Source: Tillandsia leiboldiana
Taxonomy: Eukaryota; Streptophyta; Magnoliopsida; Poales; Bromeliaceae
Length of the DNA: 64,000 nt
Reading direction: 5' to 3'
Assembly: GCA_029204045.2 (NCBI GenBank)
Contig: CM055081.1
Span: forward strand, 3,374,890 to 3,438,889
This document shows, one piece after another, positions 12,558-24,816 of the stretch; within the stretch, counting starts at the first letter, position 1, and every line of letters begins with the position of its first letter. Below the pieces are notes generated by a model. The model worked only from the letters and a program-made list of their open reading frames with translations, was not told where the DNA came from and made no database searches. The position numbers were made by a program, and so were the translations under genes.

Positions 12558-14358
12558 GGGCTTGTTTGGCAACCGTTGGCATCTAATCCAGAGTTTAAAA
12601 TTACACTGGAAAAGGCCTGTTGGAAAACTGGGATACTAAAAGAAATATTACTCTGTTTTTTGCAATTTGGATCGCCTTCTGAAAATTATACTGCATTTAT
12701 CACAGGATTTAAAAAATGAAAAGTTTCCTAAATAAATGGCCGTTAGGTGACTTTAATGTGGTCAAATAGTCATTGCTATTTGTCCATTGGAGTGTAGTAG
12801 AGCCATCAAAGTCTTCATTATCTATATATATGTCCAATACTCTTTGAAAAGTAGCCCACACAAAAAGAAAATCTACTTGTTATCTATTTCTATTATTTTC
12901 TATCTTTCATTGTGCTGCATTTTCAATGTCTCTCGATGTCTCCATTGTGAAAAGTATTATATATCTAAGTGGCTGAAGAAAGAAGCAACAGAATGATGAT
13001 GAGTTCATGGCAAGTATGTTTCCATTGATGGCAAATATTGCGATAGAGAGATCCCTATCCACACTTCTATCTTATCAAAAGCATGTTTTGTTGATGAATT
13101 CTTAATGGTCATGAAAGTAGATGTAAGAGAGAGTTCCAAATGGAAATTCATGTTAGTGAATTTTTGCAAAAAAAAATTTGTTGGTTCCAAGCCGAATAAT
13201 TGACACTCGGATTATATGCATTTTGACAGTGCACTTCTCTGGAAGGTATGCTATGACATGTCTTTCATTTTTAAAGATGATAATATAGTTCTATTTACTT
13301 TGTTGTACCATTGCTGAAACTTATGTTTCAACTAGAAGTAACTTTAGGAACTACAAAACCAATTGGATAACCTTTAGTTAAATTAAAATCCTGAAGCTAC
13401 CTTAAAGTGCCCCAAATTTGGCACAATTCAAATTTGAATTTTCAAACCTCATGTTCACCTATGCAGATTCAAAAAAAAATTACTGTCATTCATGCATAAT
13501 CAAAGTGTATACTAGGGAAAAAATTACTGCCATGCAAGAGGAAAAAAATTCATGGAAAAAAAAACTGAGAAAAATACAAGCATACATAATGTTCATCTTT
13601 CTTTTAATATGATAGGAAAATTTTATAGGAATAATCTAAGAAAAAAAATCATAGGCAAAAACAAACCTAGGTGTCAACAAAATTTTAACATTATTATACA
13701 CTAGAAATGAGAGAGAAGTAAAAAATCGATAAATTAAAACCCTAGAAATCATCAACTAAACCACAAATTTGTAAAAAACAATGAAATCAAGAGAAAGATG
13801 TAACAACGAATAGATTCAAAAATCAAAAGACGGTTAGGAAGTACGGTTTTGATCGCTGCATTACCTTTTGCTTTGCCATAATTTGCCCCTCGTTTCACTT
13901 TTAAGTAGGATTGCATATATAGCCGACGACGATATTGGCAGAGAGGGTGAGGGGACCTGATAGAGGTCTGGCAGAAGAAACCGCCATGCCTTTTAGGGTT
14001 TCAACAGTGTGAGAGTGGGTTGGGAAAGAAGATAGAGTGGGGAATGAGGAAGATGGTACAGAGAGAAAGATGGGTTTTTTTTTGTTGCGAGTAGGGGAGA
14101 GGAAGGGTTGTGGCATTATATATATATATATATATATAGGCTACTAATCTATTAATAGCACTAGTCATTGGTGTTATTAAGTTTTCGGCCTTTGAACGAA
14201 AGAATGAGCGGCTAGAATGATCAAAGTACCATAGGGTTTAGTAGGTGGTTGCTGGAAAAGTATGATCTAAGAGGTGAAAATGATCGAAGGGATAGATATA
14301 ATAACAAAAAACTTGATAGTACCAAGTGTTTGATACTATTGATAGTATAGTAGCCGGA

Positions 14359-14400
<42 letters not shown>

Positions 14401-14566
14401 GAAGTTACATTTTCTCAAAAAATATGTTGTTTTAGAGATTTTACTCTGTAAATATTACTTTCCTACTGGGTATCCAAACAACAACTTTGTAAAAAAAAAA
14501 ACAAGGTTATGAAAAAAATAAAGTATTGCGCTCATTACAGACTTATAGGTATTGCCAAATAGGCTC
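12558..14566. mobile_element. PIF/Harbinger-like non-autonomous element
   Basis: The left end reads GGGCTTGTTTGGCAACC and the reverse complement of the right end reads GAGCCTATTTGGCAATA. Both ends are flanked by TAA (12555-12557 and 14567-14569), the 3-bp target duplication typical of PIF/Harbinger. The 2-kb interior has no transposase and is AT-rich with TA runs. The inverted repeats are imperfect, so the pairing is probable rather than certain. Confidence 0.5.
14361..14397. repeat. (TA)n microsatellite
   Basis: A TA run of about 18 units; a shorter one lies at about 14115-14138. Confidence 0.95.
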
Positions 14567-14960
14567 TAAATTTTTTGTCATAATATTTTATATGTTGACG
14601 CTACAAAATTGGTGGTACTCATTTCATCACAAATAACAAGATCGACCATGATCACATTATTGTGTTCCTAATAAAAGTCACTAGAAACTAAAAAAAAAAA
14701 AAAAAAAAATTGATTAGAAAATAGAAATAAGAGAGAACGGTAAAATATAGGCATATTTGGTTTGTAATATTTTAATCATGGAATGGGAGTGGAATGGTTG
14801 ACTCCTATCCAAATTTTTCAGCATGAGGGAATTCTACTTAGGTTCCCGTTACAAGGTGGAATTGCAGCCATCTAATCCCATTTTCTAAATCCAATCTTTA
14901 AAACTAAAAATATAGTACCCAGTTCAAAATTAGACTATATTTTTGTGAAACGATCTCTAA
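14567..14960. other. Inter-element spacer
   Basis: This stretch contains a poly-A tract at about 14691-14709 and AT-rich DNA with MITE-like text (GGCATATTTGGTTTG near 14752), but no paired terminus that I can find and no gene. Confidence 0.5.
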
Positions 14961-15240
14961 GGCTGCGTTTGGTTTAGGTATAAACTAGAACTGCTTATTC
15001 CAGAGATAGGTATAAGTTCATGAACAAGCAGGAATAAGACCAATTTTACGTTTGGACGAAAATTGGATTGTTCTTGGGAATAAGAAAAATAGCGTTTGGA
15101 TAGTTAGATTGGAATAGTGAGAATAAGAATAATTATAATTTTAAAATAATAATATTTTATCTAATTAATTAATACAAAATATTAATAAAATAATAATTTA
15201 ACTTATTTAATTAACTATTGCCAGATAATTTTGAATATAA

Positions 15241-15869
15241 ATTGATAAAATAATTAACAATAATGATTACTATTAATAAATAATTAAATTAATTACAAAT
15301 AATTTAATAAATTAATTAGTTAATTATCTAATAGTTAGATAAGTAGTTAATAAAATAATTAGATTAGTATAATATTAGATTAATTAAAGAGTTAATACAA
15401 TAGTTAAAATTATATTTCTTTTAATTAAGCTTATTATCAATTAATTGATAAAATAATTAACAATAATGAGTATTATTATTAAATAATTTAATTAACTATA
15501 AATAATTTAATAAATTAATAAAATAATTAGTTAATTATCTAATAGCTAGATAATTAGTTAATAAAATAATTAGATTAGTAAAAATATTAGAATAATTAAA
15601 GAGTTAATACAATAATTAAAATTATATTTACTTTAATTAAGCTTATTCTCAATTAATTGATAAAATAATTAACAATAATGAGTATTATTATTAAATAATT
15701 TAATTAATTACAAATAATTTAATAAATTAATAAACTAATTAGTTAATTATCTAATAGCTAGATAATTAGTTAATAAAATAATTAGATTAGTAAAAATATT
15801 AGATTAATTAAAGAGTTAATAAAATAATTAAAATTATATTTACTTTAATTAAGCTTATTCTCAATTAAT
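15241..15869. repeat. AT-rich tandem array (~212-bp unit)
   Basis: The marker ATTGATAAAATAATTAAC recurs at 15241, 15444 and 15656, and again at 26834 just beyond the Gypsy insertion, giving unit lengths of about 203-212 bp. Units also share CTAATAGCTAGATAATTAG and TTTAATTAAGCTTATTCTC. The array is interrupted by the retroelement and resumes at 26831-27030, so at least four units existed before the insertion. Confidence 0.85.
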
Positions 15870-15937
15870 TGTCACGCCCCAAGATTTAAAATCCAGTCTA
15901 AATTTTTTTTTTAATTAAAAATAAAATATCTCGATTA
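15870..15937 (-). repeat. Outer left LTR piece (distal part of the minus element's 3' LTR)
   Basis: This segment matches bases 26758-26825 of the right LTR in the same orientation, from TGTCACGCCCC to TCTCGATTA. It lacks the last five bases and instead runs into the plus gag-pol copy. Read on the minus strand it is LTR positions 6-73. Confidence 0.85.
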
Positions 15938-16104
15938 GGTTTAAATAAAAGGTACACGGTACCTAGGAAAATTGATTAGGTTTGGTTATGATGAACCCTA
16001 GGATGACTTATAACGTGAGAGCGCGGGGTATGTTGAGTCTAGGGGTTAGGAACTCAAGTAGTATTATTTTGAGTCTATCCTGACCTGGTTATATTGTTAC
16101 AGTT

Positions 16105-17533
16105 ATGGCTCATCCTCCTAGACGTGGGCGTGGTGCGGATACTGGCCGAGGTGTCGGCCGACCACCCAGGATGCAAAGGGAGCCTGAGGACCCTGGCAGA
16201 TTGCAGCAGGTCGAGGCTCAGTTGGGTACTCTGACTGGGTTGGTCCAGCATCTGATACAGCAGTAGGCTGCTGCTCCTGTCCCACCTGTTCCCCCACCTG
16301 TAGCTCCAGCTGTTACACCACCGGTTGCACCACCTGTTGCACCGCCTGTTGCCGAGCCTGAGGGTTTGGCTGATCCACCAATCGACCCCGTGCCACCGCC
16401 TACGGGATTGGCTCCAGATGTTGCTGTCACTCACAGAGCGGTACCGGGGGTTACCGCTGCCACTGCTGTTACTGCTGGGATGACATCTGCGTCATCTCGA
16501 TCTGTCACCCCAGTTGCCGATGCCGAAGCTTGATGCCGAGGCTGACCAGGCGGAGAAAGCTCGAGTGAAGGTTGTTCTACTCGAGTTTAAGAAGTTCAAG
16601 CCGCGGGTGTTCCAGGGCAAGAACGACGACCACTAGGCTATTGAGCAGTGGATCGATCATATGGAGAAGCTATTCCAGGACCTTTATACTGAGGAGCGTG
16701 ACAAGGTGCACATTGCCGTGCACTGTCTCGAGGATAGCGCGAGCAAGTGGTGGAAGCGACATCGGGCGCATCACTTCGAGGGTTTGCCTGAACCCTCCTG
16801 GCCTGAGTTCAAGGCGGCCATGTACCACCATTATCTGAAGGAGACTACCAAGGAAGGTCTCGAGCGCGAGCTGGAAAATATTCATCAAGGAGATAGATCT
16901 GTCCGCGAGTACAAGCAGGAGTTCTCGCGCATTGCTGACCTGGTTCCTCAGGCAGTGCGCGAGGAACGGCGCAAAATTCGGCTCTTCTCCCAGAGGCTGA
17001 GGCACGAGATTCACCGCCAGCTCTCTTCCCACCTGATCACCGACTTCGACAACTGTGTGGAGCGGTGCCTTTCTATCGAGGCGGACGTACTTATCTTCCG
17101 CGCTGAGCGGAGTGCTGCAGAAAAGGACAAAGGAAATAAACGGTCATCTTCTGAGGGTGGTGGCGGGTCCTCAAATCAGAACAAGCAGGCGAAGAAACCC
17201 CGACTGAAGAAGTAGCCCAAGAGATCATCGGCCACTAGCGCCTTCGTCAACCCTAACTGGGGACCCCGGCCTTGTGTATTCTGCGGGGGTAATCGTGCGG
17301 GCGACTACGACCAACGTCATGGCCGATGCTTCAAGTGCGGCCAACCTGGACATATGGCAGCGACGTGCCCGCGGGGATCTGCACCCGCGCAGATTGCTGC
17401 TCCTGCACCAGCAGCACTACCTCGACGACAAGGTCCGGCACCTAGTTCTGCTTCCTCTGGGCATCCCCCTTTTCCTCGACCACCTACTGGGGCGCGTCAG
17501 TCTGCTGGTGGACGCGTCTTCGCCTTGACTTAG
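16105..17533 (+). pseudogene. Gag of the plus arm (broken)
   Basis: The chosen ATG at 16105 begins MAHPPRRGRG. A Pro/Val-rich stretch follows, then a retrotransposon Gag core (WWKRHRAHHFEGLPEPSW, about 16751-16804) and a CCHC zinc knuckle, CFKCGQPGHMAATC, at about 17327-17368. The frame is broken by a TAG at 16264-16266, a one-base insertion near 16528, a TAG at 16634-16636, a TAG at 17213-17215 and a TAG at 17531-17533. The last two stops also occur in the minus arm, so they predate the duplication; the first three changes are private to this arm. The protein would form the capsid-like particle and bind RNA. Family assignment is firm. Confidence 0.88.
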
Positions 17534-20500
17534 GACGTGCCTGCTCCGGAGGAGAATCTAGCACGTACTACATATATCTTTGGTCATCATGCTAGGACAT
17601 TATTTGATACGGGGGCTTCGCATTCATTTATCTCCACCCACTGTCGCCACTCATGGTATTATCGTCCAGCCTACTAGACATCGCTTCTGGGTAGAGATCC
17701 CAGGTCATAGTGTCCTTATTGACGAGGAGCTCCAACTATGCCTGATTCATCTTAGCGGACGGAGTTTTCCATATCTCTATTCGTCCTCAAACTTCGTCAA
17801 TACGACGTTATTTTGGGGATGAATTGGTTATCTAGATATCGAGCTACTATCGATTGCACCTTCCGGAGATTGACCTTAGACCCGCTTGGTGGAACGGAAT
17901 TGATCTATTCTGGCTTTAAGCCTTCTGCATACTTGGGAATATGTTCTGTGTTCCCTGTTCGTCGCATCGAGAGTGGGTGTGTGGCATATCTTGCCATGGC
18001 TGTCAACACCCTTACTGTTACTCGGCGGATCGAGGATATACCCGTTGTGCGGGATTTTCCAGACGTCTTTCCCGCTGAGCTTTCGGGGATGCCACCCGAG
18101 CGGGAAATCGACTTCATCATCGATCTAGTACCTGGCACGTCTCCTATTTCGCGAGCGCCCTATCGTATGGCGTTTGCGGAATTGAAGGAGTTAAAGACGC
18201 AGCTTGAGGATCATCTGGCTTTGGGTTTTATTCGACCCAGTGTTTCTCCATGGGGCGCACCTGTGCTCTTTGTGAAGAAGGATGGTAGCCTGCGTCTATG
18301 CATTGATTATCGGGAGTTAAATAAGGTTACTATTAAGAACCGGTATCCTCTCCCACGGATTTACGATCTTTTCAACCAACTCCCGGGGTCGGTGGTATTC
18401 TCGAAGAACGATTTACAATCCGGTTATCATCAGCTGCGGATCAAAGCGGAGGATGTTCCGAAGACCGCCTTCCGAACCAGATATGGCCACTATAAGTTTA
18501 CTGTGATGCCGTTCAGGCTTACCAATGCCCCAGCAGCATTTATGGACATGATGAATACGGTTTTCAAACCCTTCCTCGATCGTTTTGTCGTGGTTTTCAT
18601 CGACGACATTCTGATTTATTCGAAGAACGACGAGGAGCATCAGGATCACTTGCGACAGGTTCTCCAAATGCTTCGGGAGAACAACTTATATGCTAAGTTC
18701 AAGAAGTGCGACTTTTGGCTCAGAGAAGTCGCATTCCTTAGGCATGTTATCTCTGCTGATGGTGTCGCTGTGGATCCTAAGAAGTTTGAGGCTATTAAAG
18801 AATGGCCCCAGCCGACCAATGCGACTGAGGTGCGCAATTTTCTCGGTCTCGCGGGGTATTATCGACGGTTCGTCGAGGGGTTTTCCAAAATCGCCTCTCC
18901 AATGACCCATTTGACCAGAAAGGAGGAGAAGTTTGTATGGATTCTAGAGTGCCAGCTTGCCTTCGACGAACTGAAGCGGCTGCTGACTGAGGCACCTATT
19001 CTGACTCTATCGGTCCAAGGCGAGAACTATGTGGTTTATTGTGACGCCTCTCGGATCGGTCTGGGATGTGTTCTGATACAGAATGAGAAAGTTATAGCCT
19101 ATACTTCTCGACAGCTGAAGCCATATGAGCAGAATTATCCCACGCATGATCTGGAGCTTGCTGCGGTGGTCTTTGCTCTTAAGGTATGGAGGCACTATCT
19201 TTATGGTGTTCATTGTGAGGTGTACACCGATTATCAGAGCCTTAAGTATCTCTTCACACAGAAGGAGTTGAACTTGAGGCAACGACGATGGCTCGAGCTG
19301 CTGAAGGACTATGATCTGACGATCCAGTATCATCCTGGTCGGGCAAATGTGGTGGCTGATGCTTTGAGCAGAAAGCATGTGTCGCCTGAGTTATTGATGA
19401 TCACTGAGCAGGACCGCTTGGTTGCTGAGTTTCAGAGGATGGAGTTAGAGGTTGTTCCTTCTGGATCGACTGCTCGACTTTTAGCGATGGTGGTGCAGCC
19501 TATCTTACTTGATCGCATAAAGGAGGGACAGCAGTCGGATCCTTCACTTCAGAAAATTCGCGAGTTGATATCTCTGGGACAGACTGAGGATTACCAGTTG
19601 CACGCCGATGGCTCTATTAGATTCAGGGGCCGTTGGTGTGTTCCAGATGACGGCGAATTGAAGAAGGAGATTCTTACTGAAGCGCATAGATCCTAGTATA
19701 CGGTACATCCTGGAGGGACTAAAATGTACCGGGATCTGAAGCAGCATTATTGGTGGCCTGGGATGAAGGCTGATGTGGCGAACCATGTTGCACAGTGCTT
19801 GGTTTGCCGGCAGGTGAAGGCTGAATGCCAACGACCGGCGGGGAAACTGCAACCGCTTCCAGTCCCAGTTTGGAAGTGGGAGCAGATCACTATGGATTTT
19901 GTTACCGGTCTGCCTCGATTCTAGCGAGGCCATGATGCGATATGGGTCATTGTGGATCGACTCACCAAGTTGGCCCACTTTCTACCGATACATATGACGT
20001 GGACTAGGGATCGACTCGCCCAGCTTTACATTGATGAGATTGTTCGACTCCATGGCATTCCAGTGTCGATCGTCTCGGACCGGGACACCCGCTTTGTGTC
20101 TCAGTTCTGGAGGAGCTTGCAGGAGTCTATGGGCACTAAGCTGAATTTCAGCACTGCTTTCCACCTGCAGAGTGATGGGCAGTCTGAGCGAGTCATCCAG
20201 ATTTTGGAGGATATGCTACGAGCATGCGTACTGGAGTATGGAGATGGCTGGTACCGGTATCTTCCTCTGGTGGAGTTCGCCTATGACAACAGTTATCAGG
20301 CGAGTATCGGTATGGCTGCTTATGAGACGTTGTACGGGCGTCGATGTCGGCCCCCGATCTGCTGGGACGATGTCGATGAGCGCCGTATTATTGGGCCAGA
20401 GTTGCTTGAGGATGCTGAGGCCAGGGTGCGAGTGGCGAGACAGCAGTTGCTGACCGCTCAAAGTAGGCAGAAGAGCTATGTGGACCAGCGACGTCGTGAC

Positions 20501-20935
20501 TTGGAGTTCCAAGTTGGTGATCATGTCCTGCTGAAGGTGTCGCCAACTCGTGGAATTAAGCGATTCGGGATCCGCAACAAGCTCAGTCCTCAGTTTGTGG
20601 GTCCATTTGAGATACTCGAGCGCGTTGGTCCTGTAGCATATCGACTGACTCTTCCTCCCAGCCTCGCCCGTGTGCATAACGTCTTCCATGTCTCTATGCT
20701 CCGGAAGTACATCAGGAATCCTTCGCATGTCATTAGCCCTACCGCTGTCCAGTTTCGTGAGAATCTGAGCTATGATGAGGCACCTCTGAATATCGTTGCG
20801 AGGGATGAAAAGAAGCTGAGGAACAGGACGATCCCCTATGTGAGGGTACAATGGGAGAATCACGAGGAACGCAAATCCACTTGGGAGGGTGAATCTGACA
20901 TGTTGGAGCGTTTTTCTCATTTATTTGACTCCTAG
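17534..20935 (+). pseudogene. Pol of the plus arm: protease, RT, RNase H, integrase (broken)
   Basis: The domains lie in the Gypsy order. The protease retains its DTGASHSF active site with the catalytic Asp at 17606-17608. The longest open block (17813-19696) carries reverse transcriptase, including YRELNKVTIKNRYPLPR and the FIDDILIY catalytic box near 18598, then RNase H with YCDASRIGLGCVL. The integrase follows, with its HHCC zinc finger at about 19700-19835 and the DDE core (VDRLTKLAHFLPI, SDRDTRFVSQF and LQSDGQSERV). The C-terminal segment contains KKLRNRTIPYVRVQW, which is chromodomain-like. Stops at 19694-19696 and 19922-19924, plus frameshifts near 17630-17800, inactivate it. Both stops replace Gln codons still seen in the minus arm through C-to-T changes. 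Confidence 0.92.
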
Positions 20936-20983
20936 TTGTATTAAGTTTCGGGGACGAAACTTATTTTTAAGTGGGAGTGATGC
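20936..20983 (+). promoter_or_regulatory. Polypurine-tract region of the plus arm
   Basis: The purine-rich AAGTGGGAGTGA (20969-20980) sits where the plus-strand primer of a Gypsy element belongs. The expected LTR does not follow: after TG the sequence passes into an inverted LTR stub. Confidence 0.6.
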
Positions 20984-21008
20984 AAAATAAAATATCTCGA
21001 TTATTACA
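20984..21008 (-). repeat. 25-bp LTR stub at the palindrome centre
   Basis: The bases from AAAATAAAATATCTCGATT to TTACA equal the terminal 25 bases of the right LTR. Read on the minus strand they are LTR positions 1-25, directly after the minus arm's polypurine tract (reverse complement of 21009-21020, AGGTGGGAGTAA). Positions 6-25 are present again at the far left, 15918-15937. Confidence 0.8.
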
Positions 21009-21053
21009 TTACTCCCACCTAAAAAGAAGTTTCGTCCCCGAAACTTAGTACAA

Positions 21054-24000
21054 CTAGGAGTCAAATAAATGAGGAAAACGCTCCAACATGTCAGATTCGC
21101 TCTCCCAAATAGCTTCGCGTTCCTCGTGATTCTCCCATTGTACCCTCACATAGGAGTTCGTCCTGTTCCTCAGCTTCTTTTCATCCCTCGCAAGGATCTT
21201 TAGAGGTGCCTCATCATAGCTCAGATCCTCATGAAGCTGGACAGCGGTAGGGCTTAATGACATGCGAAGGATTCCTGATGTACTTCCGGAGCATAGAGAC
21301 ATGGAAGACGTTATGCACACGGGCGAGGCTGGGAGGAAGAGCCAGTCGATATGCTACAGGACCAAGGCGCTCGAGTATCTCAAATGGACCCACAAACCGA
21401 GGACTGAGCTTGTTGCGGATCCCGAATCGCTTGATTCCACGAGTTGGCGACACCTTCAGCAGGACATGATCACCAACTTGGAACTCCAAGTCACGACGTC
21501 GCTGGTCCACATAGCTTTTCTGCCTACTTTGAGCGGTCGGCAACTGCTGTCTCGCCACTCGCACCCTGGCCTCAGCATCCTCAAGCAACTCTGGCCCAAT
21601 AATACGGCGCTCATCGACATCGTCCCAGCAGATCGGGGGCCGACATCGACGCCCGTACAACGCCTCGTAAGTAGCCATACCGATACTCGCCTGATAACTG
21701 TTGTTATAGGCGAACTTTACCAAAGGAAGATACCGGTACCAGCCATCTCCATACTCCAGTACGCATGCTCGTAGCATATCCTCCAAAATCTGGATGACTC
21801 GCTCAGACTGCCCATCACTCTGCAGGTGGAAAGCAGTGCTGAAGTTCAGCTTAGTGCCCATAGACTCCTGCAAGCTCCTCCAGAACTGAGACACAAAGCG
21901 AGTGTCCCGGTCCGAGAGGATCGACACTGGAATGCCATGGAGTCGAACAATCTCATCAATGTAAAGCTGGGCGAGTCGATCCCTAGTCCACGTCATATGT
22001 ATCGGTAGAAAGTGGGCCGACTTGATGAGTCGATCCACAATGACCCATATCGCATCATGGCCTCGCTGGGATCGAGGCAGACCGGTAACAAAATCTATAG
22101 TGATCTGCTCCCACTTCCAAACTGGGACTGGAAGCGGTTGCAGTTTCCCCGCCGGTCGTTGGCGTTCAGCCTTCACCTGCCGGCAAACCAAGCACTGTGC
22201 AACATGGTTCGCCACATCAGCCTTCATCCCAGGCCACCAATAATGCTGCTTCAGATCCCGGTACATTTTAGTCCCTCCAGGATGTACCGTATACTGGGAT
22301 CTATGCGCTTCAGTAAGAATCTCCTTCTTCAATTCGCCGTCATCTGGAACACACCAACGGCCCCTGAATCTAATAGAGCCATCGGCGTGCAACTGGTAAT
22401 CCTCAGTCTGTCCCAGAGATATCAACTCGCGAATTTTCTGAAGTGAAGGATCCGACTGCTGTCCCTCCTTTATGCGATCAAGTAAGATAGGCTGCACCAC
22501 CATCGCTAAAAGTCGAGCAGTCGATCCAGAAGGAACAACCTCTAACTCCATCCTCTGAAACTCAGCAACCAAGCGGTCCTGCGCAGTGATCATCAATAAC
22601 TCAGGCGACACATGCTTTCTGCTCAAAGCATCAGCCACCACATTTGCCCGACCAGGATGATACTGGATCGTCAGATCATAGTCCTTCAGCAGCTCGAGCC
22701 ATCGTCGTTGCCTCAAGTTCAACTCATTTTGTGTGAAGAGATACTTAAGGCTCTGATAATCGGTGTACACCTCACAATGAACACCATAAAGATAGTGCCT
22801 CCATACCTTAAGAGCAAAGACCACCGCAGCAAGCTCCAGATCATGCGTGGGATAATTCTGCTCATATAGCTTCAGCTGTCGAGAAGTATAGGCTATAACT
22901 TTCTCATTCTGTATCAGAACACATCCCAGACCGATCCGAGAGGCGTCACAATAAACCACATAGTTCTCGCCTTGGACCGATAGAGTCAGAATAGGTGCCT
23001 CAGTCAGCAGCCGCTTCAGTTCGTCGAAGGCAAGCTGGCACTCTGGAATCCATACAAACTTCTCCTCCTTTCTGGTCAAACGGGTCATCGGAGAGGCGAT
23101 TTTGGAAAACCCCTCGATGAACCGTCGATAATACCCCGCGAGACCGAGAAAACTGCGCACCTCAGTCACATTGGTCGGTTGGGGCCATTCTTTAATAGCC
23201 TCAATCTTCTTAGGATCCACAGCGACACCATCAGCAGAGATAACATGCCCAAGAAATGCGACTTCTCTGAGCCAAAAGTCGCACTTCTTGAACTTAGCAT
23301 ATAAGTTGTTCTCCCGAAACCAAGGATTTAAGTATCCATCGGCACGGACCGTATCCACCGTGCCGTACCGTGCCAACAAGATACCGGCACGATACAACCC
23401 TCGTGCCGATGGCACAGTTCAAAACCCTTTTTTCTTAAATTTACTAAGTAATTTTCTCAATAAAGTTCAAAATATTTGATAAAAATATATAAGAAGCAAT
23501 TAAAAAATTTTGTTGCCAAAGAAAATAAATATTTCATGCCATTATGTGTCGGCATGCATGTATTTTTTGTGACCGGTACTCATCGGCAGAGATCGGCACG
23601 CACCGTGCCGTACCGTGCCGGCAAGTTTTCGGCACGACCCCGTGCTACGGCACTTAAATCCTTACCCGAAGCACTTGGAGAACCTGTCGCAAGTGATGCT
23701 GATGCTCCTCGTCACTCTTCGAATAAATCAGAATGTCGTCGATGAAAACCAATACAAAGCGATCGAGGAAGGGTTTGAAAACCCTATTCATCATGTCCAT
23801 AAATGCTGCTAGGGCATTGGTAAGCCCAAACGGCATCACAGTAAACTCATAGTGGCCATATCTAGTTCGGAAGGCGGTCTTCGGAACATCCTCCGCCTTG
23901 ATCCGCAGCTGATGATAACCGGATTGTAAATTGATCTTCGAGAATACCACCGACCCCTGGAGTTGGTCGAAAAGATCGTAAATCCGTGGGAGAGGATACC

Positions 24001-24765
24001 GGTTCTTAATAGTAACCTTATTCAACTCCCGATAATCAATGCATAGACGCAGGCTACCATCCTTCTTCTTCACAAAGAACACAGGTGCGCCCCATGGAGA
24101 AACACTGGGTCGAATAAAACCCAAAGCCAGAAGATCATCAAGCTGCGTCTTTAACTCCTTCAATTCCTCAAACGCCATACGATAGGGCGCTCGCGAAATA
24201 GGAGACGTGCCAGGTACTAGATCGATGACGAAGTCGATTTCTCGCTCGGGTGGCATCCCTGGAAGCTCAGCGGGAAAGACGTCTGGAAAATCCCGCACAA
24301 CGGGTATATCCTCGATCCGCCGAGTAACAGTAAGGGTGTTGACAGCCATGGCAAGATATGCCACACACCCACTCTCGATGCGACAAACAGGGAACACAGA
24401 ACATATTCCCAAGTATGCAGAAGGCTTAAAGCCAGAATAGATCAATTCCGTTCCACCAAGCGGGTCTAAGGTCAATCTCCGGAAGGTGCAATCGATAGTA
24501 GCTCGATATCTAGATAACCAGTTCATCCCCAAAATAACGTCGTATTGACGAAGTTTGAGGACGAATAGAGATATGGAAAACTCCGTCCGCCAAGATGAAT
24601 CGAGCATAGTCGGAGCTCCTCGTCAATAAGGACACTATGACCTGGGATCTCTACCCAGAAGCGATGTCTAGTAGGCTGGACGATAATACCATGAGTGGCG
24701 ACAGTGGGTGGAGATAAATGAATGCGAAGCCCCCGTATAAAATAATGTCTTAGCATGATGACCAA
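21054..24765 (-). pseudogene. Pol of the minus arm: protease, RT, RNase H, integrase (broken, interrupted by a MITE)
   Basis: This is the inverted partner of the plus-strand pol. The reverse transcriptase begins in the block 24607-23674, with VLVFIDDILIYSK near its end. It is cut by a 344-bp hAT-type MITE at 23321-23664. The remaining RT, RNase H and complete integrase core lie in one open block down to 21229, and the chromodomain-like tail ends at 21054 in a shifted frame. The integrase keeps HPGGTKMYRDLKQHYWW and the SDRDTRF and LQSDGQSERV segments. The protease site reads YTGASHSF: the catalytic Asp is replaced by Tyr at 24737-24739. Apart from the insertion, this arm has fewer stops in pol than the plus arm. 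Confidence 0.92.
23321..23664. mobile_element. hAT-type MITE copy 1 (344 bp), inside the minus pol
   Basis: Ends are CAAGGATTTAAG and CTTAAATCCTTA, imperfect inverted repeats fitting the hAT consensus. The 8-bp target duplication is CCCGAAAC (23313-23320) and CCCGAAGC (23665-23672), with one mismatch; the plus arm shows the uninterrupted site. Both subterminal zones are packed with CGGCAC and GTGCCG motifs, and the middle is AT-rich. There is no coding capacity. Confidence 0.9.
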
Positions 24766-24816
24766 AGATATATGTAGTACGTGCTAGATTCTCCTCCGGA
24801 GCAGGCACGTCCTAAG

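Noticed and set aside
20216..20920. 234-codon minus-strand frame over the plus-arm integrase
   Set aside because: It is the antisense shadow of a clearly assigned integrase; the mirror frame also appears over the minus arm.
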